From: CAYTGR01 sp964437445
Lineage (GTDB): Bacteria > Chloroflexota > Anaerolineae > B4-G1 > SLSP01
Length of the DNA stretch: 64,000 nucleotides
Assembly (NCBI GenBank): GCA_964437445.1
Contig: CAYTGR010000021.1
Coordinates: forward strand, 1-64,000
Direction of reading: 5' to 3'
Shown here: positions 1 through 8,169 of the stretch, in pieces
Layout: each line of letters begins with the position of its first letter
Numbering within the stretch: position 1 is the first letter of the stretch
Notes under the pieces: model-generated
Seen by the model: the letters and a program-made list of their open reading frames with translations, nothing else
Told to the model about the DNA's origin: nothing
Database searches by the model: none
Position numbers and translations under genes: made by a program

Positions 1-1229
1 GCGACGGGTTGCAGGGCGTATAGCCGCCGCCGGATCGTTTCATTCTGCCCCGGATGGGGGTCCACGCCCATGGTCAACTGATAAGTGCGCCAGAGTTGGC
101 CGGCCTGCCGGACCTCAATCCGGTCCAGGGCGCCGGGGTCTCCAAACATAATGTGGTTGCAGTACCAGGCGTGATCGTGGGAGCCATCTCCCAGCGAACC
201 CGGCGAGACCGGTGGATATTGGGGGGAGCGGATGAAGTGTATCTCGGTGTGCCAACCGTTGCTCAGGTTATTGTACCGGATGGTGTCCAACAAACTGGCC
301 CACTCCCGTCCATTGCAATCCACTGCCGGTTCGTAGTAAGTAGCCTGCATCCGGTTGCCGTAGGCATCCTGGGCCACCTGCCAGCGCCAGCGATACACCG
401 GGATGGCGCTGTCAACCGGAGATTGGGGCTGGACTAACGAGAGGGTTTGCTGGCTGTTGGCCGTGTTGCCCACGGTGTAGGTCACGCCCTGGATTCGCAC
501 GCGCCAGTAGTACGGCTGGGCACCTTGCGCGAGCAAGGTGGCATCGTAAAGCATCTCCGCATCCACGGCAGGAGCATCTTGCACATGATAACGGCCCGGC
601 AGCCCCTCCGTCACGCCGGCGGCCGGGATCAGCTTGTAAGCCGTGCCGTTCAGGAGCAGCAGCGATTTGCTGGATATCACGGTGCTGCCGTTTTCGCCGG
701 TAAAGCCGACGCTTTGGCGCACCACGTCCAGCGTATCCAGAGTCCAGCCGATGCCCACCCATTCCTGGATCCACCCCAGGATTCCATCCACCCGTTGGCT
801 ATTGTAAGAGAAGTTAAGAGTGGGTTGAAAGCCTCGCCGGCCCGGGGGAACCTCCAGGGGGTAATTGTAAGTGGCGGCGCCGGTGGCCAGGGCGACGCCG
901 GGCGGGTTGCAGGTGAGCTGCCAGCCCTTTTCGTCGGTGCCGGTGCTCAGCAGGCTGGTTTCCGCGGTGACCGTGAGGGGCGGGGCCGGGGTGAGGAGCG
1001 GCGAAACCCGGGGGGCGGCCAGGGGCGATGACAGCGCAGCTGGGGTGTTTTCCTCAGCTGGCAGTACGGGGGTAACCAGGGGAGAATCCACCAGGCGCTC
1101 ACCCAACGCCGTATAAGCAGCCGGCACTGGCAAGACAACTGTGGCAAGGGGCAACCAGCCCCCCCACAGCGTCAAGAAAACCAGGCCGACCCAATAACGG
1201 CGACTGTACCCCCGCCAGTTGTGGCGCAT
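1..1229 (-). CDS. Secreted SpvB/RHS-type protein, N-terminal part (runs off window)
   Basis: Open for 409 codons without a stop and continues beyond base 1, so only the N-terminus is visible. The ATG at 1229 follows a GGGGAG Shine-Dalgarno about 7 nt upstream. Residues about 12-38 are hydrophobic (signal peptide or anchor), then comes a Pro/Thr/Ser-rich linker. From about residue 115 the protein has the pattern typical of SpvB/TcdB-like and RHS-associated proteins: YNYPLEVPPGRRGFQPTLNF, then SYNSQRVDGILGWIQEWVGIGWTLD, i.e. the 'pious' start of a beta-propeller/RHS shell. Later text such as YRWRWQVAQDAYGNRMQATYY also fits RHS/YD-repeat shells. Family knowledge: these proteins form secreted shells that often carry a variable C-terminal toxin or enzyme; that end is outside the window, so its cargo is unknown. 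It lies downstream of the division operon on the same strand. Confidence 0.8.
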   Translation of the reverse strand, partial: MRHNWRGYSRRYWVGLVFLTLWGGWLPLATVVLPVPAAYTALGERLVDSPLVTPVLPAEENTPAALSSPLAAPRVSPLLTPAPPLTVTAETSLLSTGTDEKGWQLTCNPPGVALATGAATYNYPLEVPPGRRGFQPTLNFSYNSQRVDGILGWIQEWVGIGWTLDTLDVVRQSVGFTGENGSTVISSKSLLLLNGTAYKLIPAAGVTEGLPGRYHVQDAPAVDAEMLYDATLLAQGAQPYYWRVRIQGVTYTVGNTANSQQTLSLVQPQSPVDSAIPVYRWRWQVAQDAYGNRMQATYYEPAVDCNGREWASLLDTIRYNNLSNGWHTEIHFIRSPQYPPVSPGSLGDGSHDHAWYCNHIMFGDPGALDRIEVRQAGQLWRTYQLTMGVDPHPGQNETIRRRLYALQPV

Positions 1230-1264
1230 TGATCCACTCCCCGCCCTATGCTCCAGCCACGGTC

Positions 1265-1414
1265 CTACCGCGTGCTCTTCCGCCGTTTCTCATCCTCGCG
1301 GGCCACCAATTGCAGCTTGCCCACCAGGACCTCGGAACGATAGGCGCGGCGACGCGCTTGCTTGCGTCCCGCCATCCCCAACAACCGGCCCAAGAGTTGC
1401 GAGAAACGTGCCAT
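1265..1414 (-). CDS. Small basic hypothetical protein (49 aa)
   Basis: A 49-codon ORF starting ATG at 1414 directly behind an unusually strong GGAGGAGGAGG Shine-Dalgarno and ending TAG at 1265. It stops 35 nt before the start of the SpvB-like gene on the same strand, so the two could be co-transcribed. The peptide is rich in Arg/Lys (for example GRKQARRRAYRSE and EDEKRRKSTR) with a short amphipathic N-terminus and no membrane segment. I recognise no family. The ribosome-binding site and position are the only support; it could be a leader peptide or a chance ORF. Confidence 0.4.
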   Translation of the reverse strand: MARFSQLLGRLLGMAGRKQARRRAYRSEVLVGKLQLVAREDEKRRKSTR

Positions 1415-1456
1415 CCTCCTCCTCCGCAAAGAGCATCCCGACAGGACGGGTCCGTC

Positions 1457-1498
1457 GTCAGGCGCTTCAGCGCCGTCTCAGCCGCGCTCAAGCGCGGC
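1457..1498. repeat. Double-hairpin repeat, copy R1 (degenerate right arm)
   Basis: First of six copies of a ~48-bp element made of two neighbouring short palindromes, GGCGCTTCAGCGCC and a GCGCGCT/AGCGCGC type, normally bounded by GTAGT and ACTAC. Here the outer ends are lost. It overlaps the 3' end of murC: the last codons and the TGA stop (1488-1490) lie inside the right-hand palindrome. Confidence 0.8.
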
Positions 1499-2894
1499 CC
1501 CCCACACCACCGTTAGCGGGCAGGCGCGCCAGGAGCTGCCGGCCCACCAGGTATTCGTCACCCGCGCCCATGAGCAGCACCAGGTCATCCGGCGCTATCT
1601 CGGCCGCCAGCCGCTCCACGGCATCGGCCAGCGATTCAGCCGCCACCACCTCTCGGTGGTGCAGCTGGGCCACCAGGTCCCGGTGACTGACCGTGCCGTC
1701 GTCCACCTCCCGCGCCGCATAGACGGGCAGGATCAGCACCCGGTCAGCCTGCTCAAAGGCCGCCAGGAACTCCCCCCACAGCGCCTTGATCCGGCTGTAG
1801 GTGTGCGGCTGCCAGACGGCGATGATCCGCCGTTCGGGATACCGCTGCCGGGCCGCCGCCAGCACCGCCTTGATCTGCGTCGGATGGTGCGCGTAATCGT
1901 CCACCACCACCACCCCAGCCGCTTCCCCCAAGATCTCAAACCGCCGTTCGGTCCCGGCAAAGCTCTCCAGCGCCTTCCGGCTGGTCTCCCAGGGAATTTC
2001 CAGCGCAGAAGCCACGGCGATCGCCGCCAGCGCATTGACCGCGTTGTGCTCCCCCGGCAACCGCAGGCGTAACAGCCCGATCTCGTGGCCCTCCCACAAC
2101 ATCACGCCGTCCACGCCCCCTGACTCATTGGCCCGTAAACCGGTCACCTGCCACGTCGCGCCTGCGCTCCGCCCGTAGCGGACCAGCCGCCCGCCGTTGG
2201 CATGATACGAAGCGCCCACCGCGTGCGCCACCGGGTCATCAGCGCAGGCCACCAGCAGCCCGCCGGGACGGATCTGCTCCACAAATTCACCGAAGGCCAG
2301 CCGCAGATGCTTTGGCGACGGGAATGAATCCGGGTGGTCATACTCCACGTTGGTCACCACCGCGATCTGCGGCTCCAGCGCCAGGAAGGTGTTGCGGTAC
2401 TCATCGGCTTCAATCACGAAATGCCGCCCCTGCCCGACCCGCGCGTTGGTCCCCAGATTCGCCACCACCCCGCCCACGATGAAGGTCGGATCCAGGCCTG
2501 CGGCCAGCAAAATGGTAGCAATCATCCCGCTAACGGTGGTCTTGCCGTGCGCGCCGGCGATGGCGATCACGTCATAGCCGGCGGTCAACGCTGCCAGGAA
2601 TTCGGGCCGGCGCAGCACCGGCAGACCCTGCGCGCGGGCAGCCACCAGTTCCGGGTTCTCATTGGGCACGGCGGAGGAGGCCAGGATCAGTTCAGCCGCA
2701 CCGAGGTTCTCCGGCGCATGCCCCACCACGACGGGAATCCCTTCGGCGCGCAATGCCGCGACCAGCAGCCCTTCGCCCCGGTCAGAGCCGGTGACGGTGA
2801 AGCCGCGTCCGCGCAACACGCGCGCGATGGCCGACATCCCGGCCCCCCCGATGCCGACAATGTGAATGCGCTGGAACCCCGTCAGATCGGCCAT
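1488..2894 (-). CDS. murC: UDP-N-acetylmuramate--L-alanine ligase MurC
   Basis: Cytoplasmic ATP-dependent ligase that adds L-Ala to UDP-MurNAc, the first amino-acid step of peptidoglycan precursor synthesis. The 468 residues are full length. The N-terminal UDP-binding motif GIGGAGMSAIARVL is near residue 15 and the Mur-ligase ATP loop GAHGKTTVSGM near residue 115. The central domain has EADEY, and the C-terminal domain has VDDYAHHPTQIKA. The ATG at 2894 follows AAGGAT. It is the last cell-wall gene of the operon in this window, 9 nt after the CvpA-like gene. The final residues GGRA and the stop come from a repeat element (R1), so the extreme C-terminus is probably acquired rather than conserved. 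Confidence 0.97.
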   Translation of the reverse strand: MADLTGFQRIHIVGIGGAGMSAIARVLRGRGFTVTGSDRGEGLLVAALRAEGIPVVVGHAPENLGAAELILASSAVPNENPELVAARAQGLPVLRRPEFLAALTAGYDVIAIAGAHGKTTVSGMIATILLAAGLDPTFIVGGVVANLGTNARVGQGRHFVIEADEYRNTFLALEPQIAVVTNVEYDHPDSFPSPKHLRLAFGEFVEQIRPGGLLVACADDPVAHAVGASYHANGGRLVRYGRSAGATWQVTGLRANESGGVDGVMLWEGHEIGLLRLRLPGEHNAVNALAAIAVASALEIPWETSRKALESFAGTERRFEILGEAAGVVVVDDYAHHPTQIKAVLAAARQRYPERRIIAVWQPHTYSRIKALWGEFLAAFEQADRVLILPVYAAREVDDGTVSHRDLVAQLHHREVVAAESLADAVERLAAEIAPDDLVLLMGAGDEYLVGRQLLARLPANGGVGGRA

Positions 2895-2903
2895 GGCATC
2901 CTT

Positions 2904-3434
2904 TCAGATAAAGACAATCAGCACAAAGGCAAAGGCGACCGCCACCGCCACATAGAGCAACCCACCTTGCAGCCAGACCGTCGGCAGATACTTGAGCAAA
3001 CCCTGCGCCAGCTGATCCTGCGGCGGCGTAATCCCCCAAATGTTGTACCCCAAATCGGCCAGGAAGCCCCAGAAGATACCGATGACCAGAAAACCATTCA
3101 CCAGCCCCAGGAAAAACCCCAGCAACGTATCCTGGAACTTCTCTTTGCGCGCTTTGGAGCCTAACATGGCCGAAAGCGTGGGCGTAGAGTAGCCAAAGAA
3201 AATGATGAAGACAAAGAGCGCCAGGCGGACGTAAAACCAGGTCTTGGGGTCAGTCATCGCCAGATTATTCATGGCCGGCCCGATGATCGGGATGAATTGG
3301 CGCAACACATTTTCTACAAAACGGGCCAGGATAACGCTGAACGCCACCAGCAATTCCTTGGCCCAGCCGCGCAGCGCGCCGACCAGCCCAAAGAAGATCA
3401 CCAGACCGATAAAGACTGTGTCCAGCGGGACCAT
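2904..3434 (-). CDS. CvpA-family-like membrane protein
   Basis: 176 residues with about four hydrophobic segments (near residues 3-20, 24-40, 60-80, 100-125) and a hydrophobic C-terminus. The opening MVPLDTVFIGLVIFFGLVGALRGWAKELL is the usual start of CvpA/colicin-V-production-like membrane proteins (short TM, then GxxRGxxKE). The ATG at 3434 lies one base after the murG stop (TGAGATG), which indicates translational coupling and rules out longer upstream starts. Role unknown; the gene is placed between murG and murC, which suggests a link with envelope growth. Confidence in the family is moderate because the match is to general architecture. Confidence 0.7.
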   Translation of the reverse strand: MVPLDTVFIGLVIFFGLVGALRGWAKELLVAFSVILARFVENVLRQFIPIIGPAMNNLAMTDPKTWFYVRLALFVFIIFFGYSTPTLSAMLGSKARKEKFQDTLLGFFLGLVNGFLVIGIFWGFLADLGYNIWGITPPQDQLAQGLLKYLPTVWLQGGLLYVAVAVAFAFVLIVFI

Positions 3435-3435
3435 C

Positions 3436-4533
3436 TCACGCTCCTTGTGCCAGCTGTACGAGCAGCTGCGCCAACGACTGCGCCGCCTCAGGGCGCGCCA
3501 GCGCGTGGGCCGCGGCCGCCATCTGTGCCCGCCGGTCCGGCGCGCCGAAGAGCTCGCGCACCGTCGGCACCAGCTGCGTTGCCAGCGCGACATCCTCTAC
3601 CACCACGGCCGCTCCCCGGGCCGCCAACCAGTCCGCGTTGACCTTCTGGTAGCGCCAGGCGTGCGGGTAAGGCACCAGAATGGCCGGCAGGCCGAAATAC
3701 GGGAACTCGCCCAGCACCGAGGCTCCTGCCCGCGAGAGCACCAGGTCGGCCGCCGCCAGCGCGGCCCCCATCTCCTCGTGCAGGTAGGGGTAGGCATGAT
3801 AGCGCGCTTGCTGCGCCGCCGGCAATGCCGCGCGCGCCGCCTCTACCGCCGGCCAATCCAGCTCCCCGCTCACATGCACGATTTCGGCCAGCGCCAGCAG
3901 CTCCGCCAGATTGCCCATCACCGCCTGGTTGAGCGAGCGCGCGCCCCGGCTTCCCCCAAAGACGAGCAGCACCGGCGCCTCCGCAGGCAGCCCCAACGCG
4001 GTCCGGCCCGCCGCCCGCGTCCAGCGCGTCACCCGTGCCCCCAGCGGATAGCCGGTCACGACTACCTTCTGCGCCGGGAGATACTGCCGCGATTCCTCCA
4101 CCGTCACCCCAATGCGCGCCGCCAACCGCGCCACGAACTTCACGGCCTGTCCCGGCTCAATGTCGGGCAAATAGAGCAAAATCGGAATGCGGCGCGCCCA
4201 GGCCGCCACCGCCACCGGCGCGCTCACATAGCCCCCGGTGGTGATGAGCGCGGCCGGCCGTTCCCGCCCCAGCGCCCGCCAGGCGGCCACCAGCCCTTGC
4301 AGGAGCCGCAGCCCATTGCGGGCTGCCCGCCCCAGGCCAACGCCGTGCACCCCCCCGGCAGGAATGCCCAGCAACGGGATACCGGTCGGCGGGATCAACG
4401 TCTCCTCCATCCCGCCGCGACCGCCCACCCAGGTCAGGGCCGCAGTCGGCTCAACGGCCGGCAAAGCCTGCGCGACGGCGAGCGCCGGATAAATATGCCC
4501 GCCAGTCCCGCCCCCAACGATCCAGAACCGCAT
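3436..4533 (-). CDS. murG: Undecaprenyldiphospho-muramoylpentapeptide beta-GlcNAc transferase MurG
   Basis: Peripheral inner-membrane glycosyltransferase (GT28) that converts lipid I to lipid II. 365 residues, normal length. The N-terminal donor/acceptor loop VGGGTGGHIYPALAVAQAL is at residues about 6-24. FGGSRGARSLNQAV (second G-loop) is near residue 190, and the UDP-GlcNAc site SRAGASVLGEFPYFGLPAILVPYPHA near residues 265-290. The start overlaps the 3' end of ftsW by 83 nt and the stop is coupled to the CvpA-like gene. Confidence 0.97.
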   Translation of the reverse strand: MRFWIVGGGTGGHIYPALAVAQALPAVEPTAALTWVGGRGGMEETLIPPTGIPLLGIPAGGVHGVGLGRAARNGLRLLQGLVAAWRALGRERPAALITTGGYVSAPVAVAAWARRIPILLYLPDIEPGQAVKFVARLAARIGVTVEESRQYLPAQKVVVTGYPLGARVTRWTRAAGRTALGLPAEAPVLLVFGGSRGARSLNQAVMGNLAELLALAEIVHVSGELDWPAVEAARAALPAAQQARYHAYPYLHEEMGAALAAADLVLSRAGASVLGEFPYFGLPAILVPYPHAWRYQKVNADWLAARGAAVVVEDVALATQLVPTVRELFGAPDRRAQMAAAAHALARPEAAQSLAQLLVQLAQGA

Positions 4534-5617
4534 TCCAATCTCCTTTGGGCCGCCCCCTGGAAATGCCCAGCAGCAGCCCCATCCCGGCTAAGGTGATCAG
4601 CATCTCCGAGCCGCCATAGGTGAAAAAGGGCAGCGCCGTGCCGGTGAATGGCACCAGCCCCACCATCACCAAGATGTTCAACAACGCCTCGCTGACCACC
4701 ATCGTCGTCACGCCGAAGGCCAGCAGCGAGCCGAACGGATCGGGCGTCTCCAGCGCGATCCGGTAGCCCCGGTAGGCCAGCAGGCCGAACAGCACCAGCA
4801 CCAGCAGCGCGCCCAGCAGCCCGGCCTCCTCGCCGATCACGGCGAAGACGCTATCGGTGTGCGGAAAGGGCAGGTAGCCGAACTTCAGCCGCCCGCTGCC
4901 CAGCCCCACGCCCAAAATGCCGCCCTCACCAATGGCCGTCACTGCCCGGCGGACATGGTAGGGCATCTGCGAGGGGTCTTGCAACGATTGGAAATAGGCC
5001 TCCAACCGGCCCCGCGCATGGGGCAGTTGCCAGGCCGCCAACCCGAACGCCCCGCCGCCCACCACAACCGAGAGAAAGATCTGCACCGGATCGCCGCCAG
5101 CGAAGAAGAACATCGCCAGCCCGGTCACCACCAACAACAGAGCAGTGCTCAAATCCGGCTGTAGAGCGATGAAGCCGGCCACCACGCCCACAATCACGGC
5201 GAACGGCACCAGCCCATAGCGCACCTGGTTGAGCTGCTCCCCTTTGGAGGAAAGCCAGGCCGCAATGTAAATCACCACCACCAGCCGGGCCAGCACCCCC
5301 GGTTGCACCGACGCACCGAAGATAGAACGCTGCGCGCCCAGCACCTTCTCGCCGAGGACCAGCACCAGAAAGAGCAAGACCAGCGTCACGCCCATCAACG
5401 GCAATGCGAACCGCTGCCAGAGCGGATAGGGCAGCAGGGCCATGACCAGGGCCGCCACTCCACCCACGGCCACCCACAGCACCTGTTGCCGCCAAAACTC
5501 CACGCCAACGTAAAATGTGGCGCTGTAGAGCATCAACAGGCCATAGGCCAGGAGCGTCAAAATCACCGCCAGCAGCAGATAATCAATGTGTGCACCCTTA
5601 CTCTTCCGTCGGTTCAT
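4451..5617 (-). CDS. ftsW: Division SEDS glycosyltransferase FtsW
   Basis: Polytopic SEDS-family protein, the septal peptidoglycan polymerase that works with the class B PBP encoded upstream. About ten hydrophobic helices are visible. Conserved elements include the RAVTAIGEGGILGVGLGSGRLKFGYLPFPHTDSVFAVIGEEAGLLG block in the middle (the loop holding the catalytic Asp of SEDS proteins) and a VPFTGTALPFFTYGGSEM block near the C-terminus. I prefer the ATG at 5617 (MNRRKSKG), behind a purine-rich GGGGGC; a TTG at 5644 would add nine residues. Its 3' end overlaps murG by 83 nt. Could in principle be RodA, but the position between murD and murG points to FtsW. Confidence 0.95.
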   Translation of the reverse strand: MNRRKSKGAHIDYLLLAVILTLLAYGLLMLYSATFYVGVEFWRQQVLWVAVGGVAALVMALLPYPLWQRFALPLMGVTLVLLFLVLVLGEKVLGAQRSIFGASVQPGVLARLVVVIYIAAWLSSKGEQLNQVRYGLVPFAVIVGVVAGFIALQPDLSTALLLVVTGLAMFFFAGGDPVQIFLSVVVGGGAFGLAAWQLPHARGRLEAYFQSLQDPSQMPYHVRRAVTAIGEGGILGVGLGSGRLKFGYLPFPHTDSVFAVIGEEAGLLGALLVLVLFGLLAYRGYRIALETPDPFGSLLAFGVTTMVVSEALLNILVMVGLVPFTGTALPFFTYGGSEMLITLAGMGLLLGISRGRPKGDWNAVLDRWGRDWRAYLSGARRRAGFAGR

Positions 5618-5667
5618 ACCAGCCCCCTGCCCACAAATCCTCAATCTGAAAGCGCCACTCCGAAAGC

Positions 5668-7035
5668 CTACGGCAGCGCTGCCACCAGCTGGCGGAAACG
5701 CTCCCCCCGTTCGGCGAAGTCGCGGAAGGCATCAAAGCTGGTGCCTCCCGGCGAGAGCAGCACCACCTCACCAGGCCGCGCCCGCGCGGCTGCTTCCGTC
5801 ACCGCCTGCTCCAACGTCCCTGCCGGGATGAGCGCCTCTAAGGTCGCCGCGGCCCCCGCCTCGGCCCAGGCTGCCTCCAGATGCCGCTGGATCAACCCGG
5901 CGGCCTCGCCGAAAGTGATCACCACCCGCACCCGCCGGACGGCCCGCCGGGCAAACTCTTCCCACGGCAGGTCCTTGTCGCGCCCACCCGCCAGCAGGAC
6001 CAGCGGCTCCGTGAACGAATCCAGGGCCGCCAGCACCCGCTCCGGCGCGGTGGCGATCGAGTCATTGACCCAGAGGACGCCCTGCCACCGGCGCACCTCC
6101 TCCAGACGGTGCTCCACGCCGGTAAAGCCGATGATTGCCGACCGCATCGCCGCAACCGGTACGCCCGCCGCGTCGGCCAGCGCGGCCGCGGCCAGCACGT
6201 TGAGCACGTTGTGCAAGCCCCGCAGCCGAAGTTCGTCCCGGCGGATGATTTCAGTCTCGCGCCCGTCGCGGCGCAGCACCAGCGTCTCGCCGCGCAGGAA
6301 CGTCCCCTCCTCCACCTCGGTGCTCCCGCTGAAGTAGCGCACCTGCGCCGCCGTCTGCACCGCCAGGCTGCGCGCGTTAGGCTCATCGTAACCGAGCACC
6401 GCCACGTCGCCGGGCCGCTGGTGCTGGACGATGTGCGCCTTCGCCGCCTGGTAGGCCGCCATCGTCTTGTGCCGGTCCAGATGGTTGGGCGTGATATTCA
6501 ACACGCCCGCCACCGCCGGGCTGACCGTCATCAGCTCCAGCTGAAAGCTGGAGAGCTCCATCACCACCCGGTCCGTCGGCTGCATCCGCCCCAGGTCGGT
6601 GATCAGCGGGTTACCAATGTTGCCGCCGACCCAGGTCGTGAAGCCCGCCGCACGCAGCATCTCACCTACCAACGTCGTCGTCGTCGTTTTCCCTGCCGAG
6701 CCGGTGATGCCGATCACCGGCGCTGGAGAGCGGGCCATGAACTCCTGGGCATCGTTGCTCAACGGGATGCCCCGCCGCGCCGCCTCCTGCACAATCGGCA
6801 GGTCGTTGGGGACACCGCCGCTCAGACAGAGCAGGTCACAGTTATCCAACAGCTCCAAGGGGTGACCGCCGAGCACGTAACGCAGCGGCAGCCCCTCCAG
6901 TTCGGCCAGCGTCCCGCGCAGCGCCTCGGCGCTCCGCGCATCGGAGACCGTCACGCGCGCACCCTGCTCCACGAGAAACCGCGCGAGGGCTTTCCCCTGC
7001 CGGGCTAACCCTAAGATGACCACTGAACGCGCCAC
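5668..7035 (-). CDS. murD: UDP-N-acetylmuramoylalanine--D-glutamate ligase MurD
   Basis: Cytoplasmic Mur ligase adding D-Glu. 455 residues. The N-terminal Rossmann-like segment is VVILGLARQGKALARFL, followed by ATP loop GITGSAGKTTTTTL near residue 110, NITPNHLDRH near residue 180, and VNDSIATAPERVLAALDSF plus LLAGGRDKDLPW in the C-terminal domain. The start is GTG at 7035, behind AGAGGAGCAGGAG. Upstream, between the mraY stop and this start, sits one leader unit (mini-ORF 7128-7157 plus repeat R2), so murD has a 122-nt mini-ORF-to-start spacing shared with other genes in the window. This may set its translation relative to mraY. Confidence 0.97.
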   Translation of the reverse strand: MARSVVILGLARQGKALARFLVEQGARVTVSDARSAEALRGTLAELEGLPLRYVLGGHPLELLDNCDLLCLSGGVPNDLPIVQEAARRGIPLSNDAQEFMARSPAPVIGITGSAGKTTTTTLVGEMLRAAGFTTWVGGNIGNPLITDLGRMQPTDRVVMELSSFQLELMTVSPAVAGVLNITPNHLDRHKTMAAYQAAKAHIVQHQRPGDVAVLGYDEPNARSLAVQTAAQVRYFSGSTEVEEGTFLRGETLVLRRDGRETEIIRRDELRLRGLHNVLNVLAAAALADAAGVPVAAMRSAIIGFTGVEHRLEEVRRWQGVLWVNDSIATAPERVLAALDSFTEPLVLLAGGRDKDLPWEEFARRAVRRVRVVITFGEAAGLIQRHLEAAWAEAGAAATLEALIPAGTLEQAVTEAAARARPGEVVLLSPGGTSFDAFRDFAERGERFRQLVAALP

Positions 7036-7069
7036 TATCTCCTGCTCCTCTGAAAATAGCGTTTTGCTT

Positions 7070-7117
7070 GTAGTCAGGCGCTTTAGCGCCGTCCAACGCG
7101 CTAAAGCGCGTTACTAC
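7070..7117. repeat. Double-hairpin repeat, copy R2
   Basis: Complete copy: outer ends GTAGTCA / TTACTAC, with inner palindromes GGCGCTTTAGCGCC and CGCGCTAAAGCGCG. It fills the hairpin slot between the mini-ORF at 7128-7157 and the murD start. Nearly identical to copy R6 upstream of trkA at 32790. Confidence 0.85.
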
Positions 7118-7127
7118 GAGCCAATTT

Positions 7128-7157
7128 TCATCCCCCCGCTGGTAAACGCCAGTTCAT
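7128..7157 (-). repeat. Leader unit copy a: 9-codon mini-ORF (MNWRLPAGG)
   Basis: ATG at 7157, 10 nt after the mraY stop, with GGGAATTCCCC as spacer/Shine-Dalgarno, and TGA at 7130-7128. The stop overlaps a second ATG (ATGA) that opens MKIGS, which ends in the edge of repeat R2. The next true start (murD GTG, 7035) is 122 nt downstream. See the finding on leader units. Confidence 0.6.
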
Positions 7158-7167
7158 GGGGAATTCC

Positions 7168-8169
7168 CTAAATCAACGCCAGCGCCACGCCGACCATGCC
7201 GGCCAGCAACCCGATCAACCAGAATCGCTGCACCACCTGCGTCTCCGACCAACCCAGGAGCTCAAAGTGATGGTGCAGCGGCGCCATCTTGAAGACTCGC
7301 CGCCCTTCGCCGTATTTCCGTTTGGTGTATTTGAAATAGCCGATCTGAATCAGATCCGCCACCGTCTCCGCCACCGGGATCAACATCACCACCGGCAGGA
7401 TGAGCCACTGCCCGGTCATCAAGGCCACTACGCCCAACGTCGCGCCGAGCGCCAGCGAGCCGGTATCGCCCATGAAAAGCTCCGCCGGGTGGGCGTTGTA
7501 CCACAGAAAGGCAAACGACGCGCCGACAACGGTGAAACAAAACCGCGCCAAGTAAATCTGCCCCTGGAGCTCGGCAATCACGGCGTAGACGGCAAAGGCG
7601 CTCGCCATGATAATCCCCGCCAGCCCGTCCAGGCCGTCGGTCAGATTGGCGGCGTTGGCCGAGCTGTAGATGATAAAGACCGCGATGGGAACGAACAACC
7701 AGCCGGGCAGCTCCACCATCTCCTGGAAACCGGGGATGCCCATGAAGCGCCAGTCCAGTGCATACACCAGGACCAGTGCCACGACCAACGTCAGCGCCAG
7801 CTCAATCACCGTCTTGAAGCGTGCCGTGAACCCTTCGCCGCGCCGCATCCCCCGCACCCCGGCCCAGTCATCCAGCGCGCCGAGCACGGCGTAAGCGATC
7901 ATCGTCCCCAACGGCACTAAGATAGAACGGCCGGTCACCGTCTGCCCGATCAAATTGTAAATGTTCAGCGCCACGGTGATGACCAACACCGGGATGGTGA
8001 TGAGCATCCCGCCCATCGTCGGCGTCCCCATTTTGGTGATGTGGCCGCTGGGACCATCCACCCGGATCGGCTTGCCGATCTTCCACCGCTTGAGCAATGT
8101 GATATAAGGCCGGCCCCAGAAAACCACCATCAAAAAAGAGAGTCCGGCTAAGACCAGCGCAAACCCCAT
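7168..8169 (-). CDS. mraY: Phospho-N-acetylmuramoyl-pentapeptide transferase MraY
   Basis: Polytopic enzyme making lipid I from UDP-MurNAc-pentapeptide and undecaprenyl phosphate. 333 residues. Diagnostic motifs: PSGHITKMGTPTMGGML at about residues 40-56, NAANLTDGLDGLAG near residue 165 (catalytic Asp region), MGDTGSLALGA near residue 230, and APLHHHFELLGWSETQVVQRFW near residue 295. The N-terminus is slightly short, with a single TM before the first motif. The ATG overlaps the end of murF by 22 nt. The stop is followed within 10 nt by a leader mini-ORF. Confidence 0.97.
   Translation of the reverse strand: MGFALVLAGLSFLMVVFWGRPYITLLKRWKIGKPIRVDGPSGHITKMGTPTMGGMLITIPVLVITVALNIYNLIGQTVTGRSILVPLGTMIAYAVLGALDDWAGVRGMRRGEGFTARFKTVIELALTLVVALVLVYALDWRFMGIPGFQEMVELPGWLFVPIAVFIIYSSANAANLTDGLDGLAGIIMASAFAVYAVIAELQGQIYLARFCFTVVGASFAFLWYNAHPAELFMGDTGSLALGATLGVVALMTGQWLILPVVMLIPVAETVADLIQIGYFKYTKRKYGEGRRVFKMAPLHHHFELLGWSETQVVQRFWLIGLLAGMVGVALALI

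Noticed and set aside
3244..4596. 450-codon open frame on the plus strand
   Set aside because: Arg/His/Pro-rich antisense shadow of murG and ftsW, both unmistakable on the minus strand.
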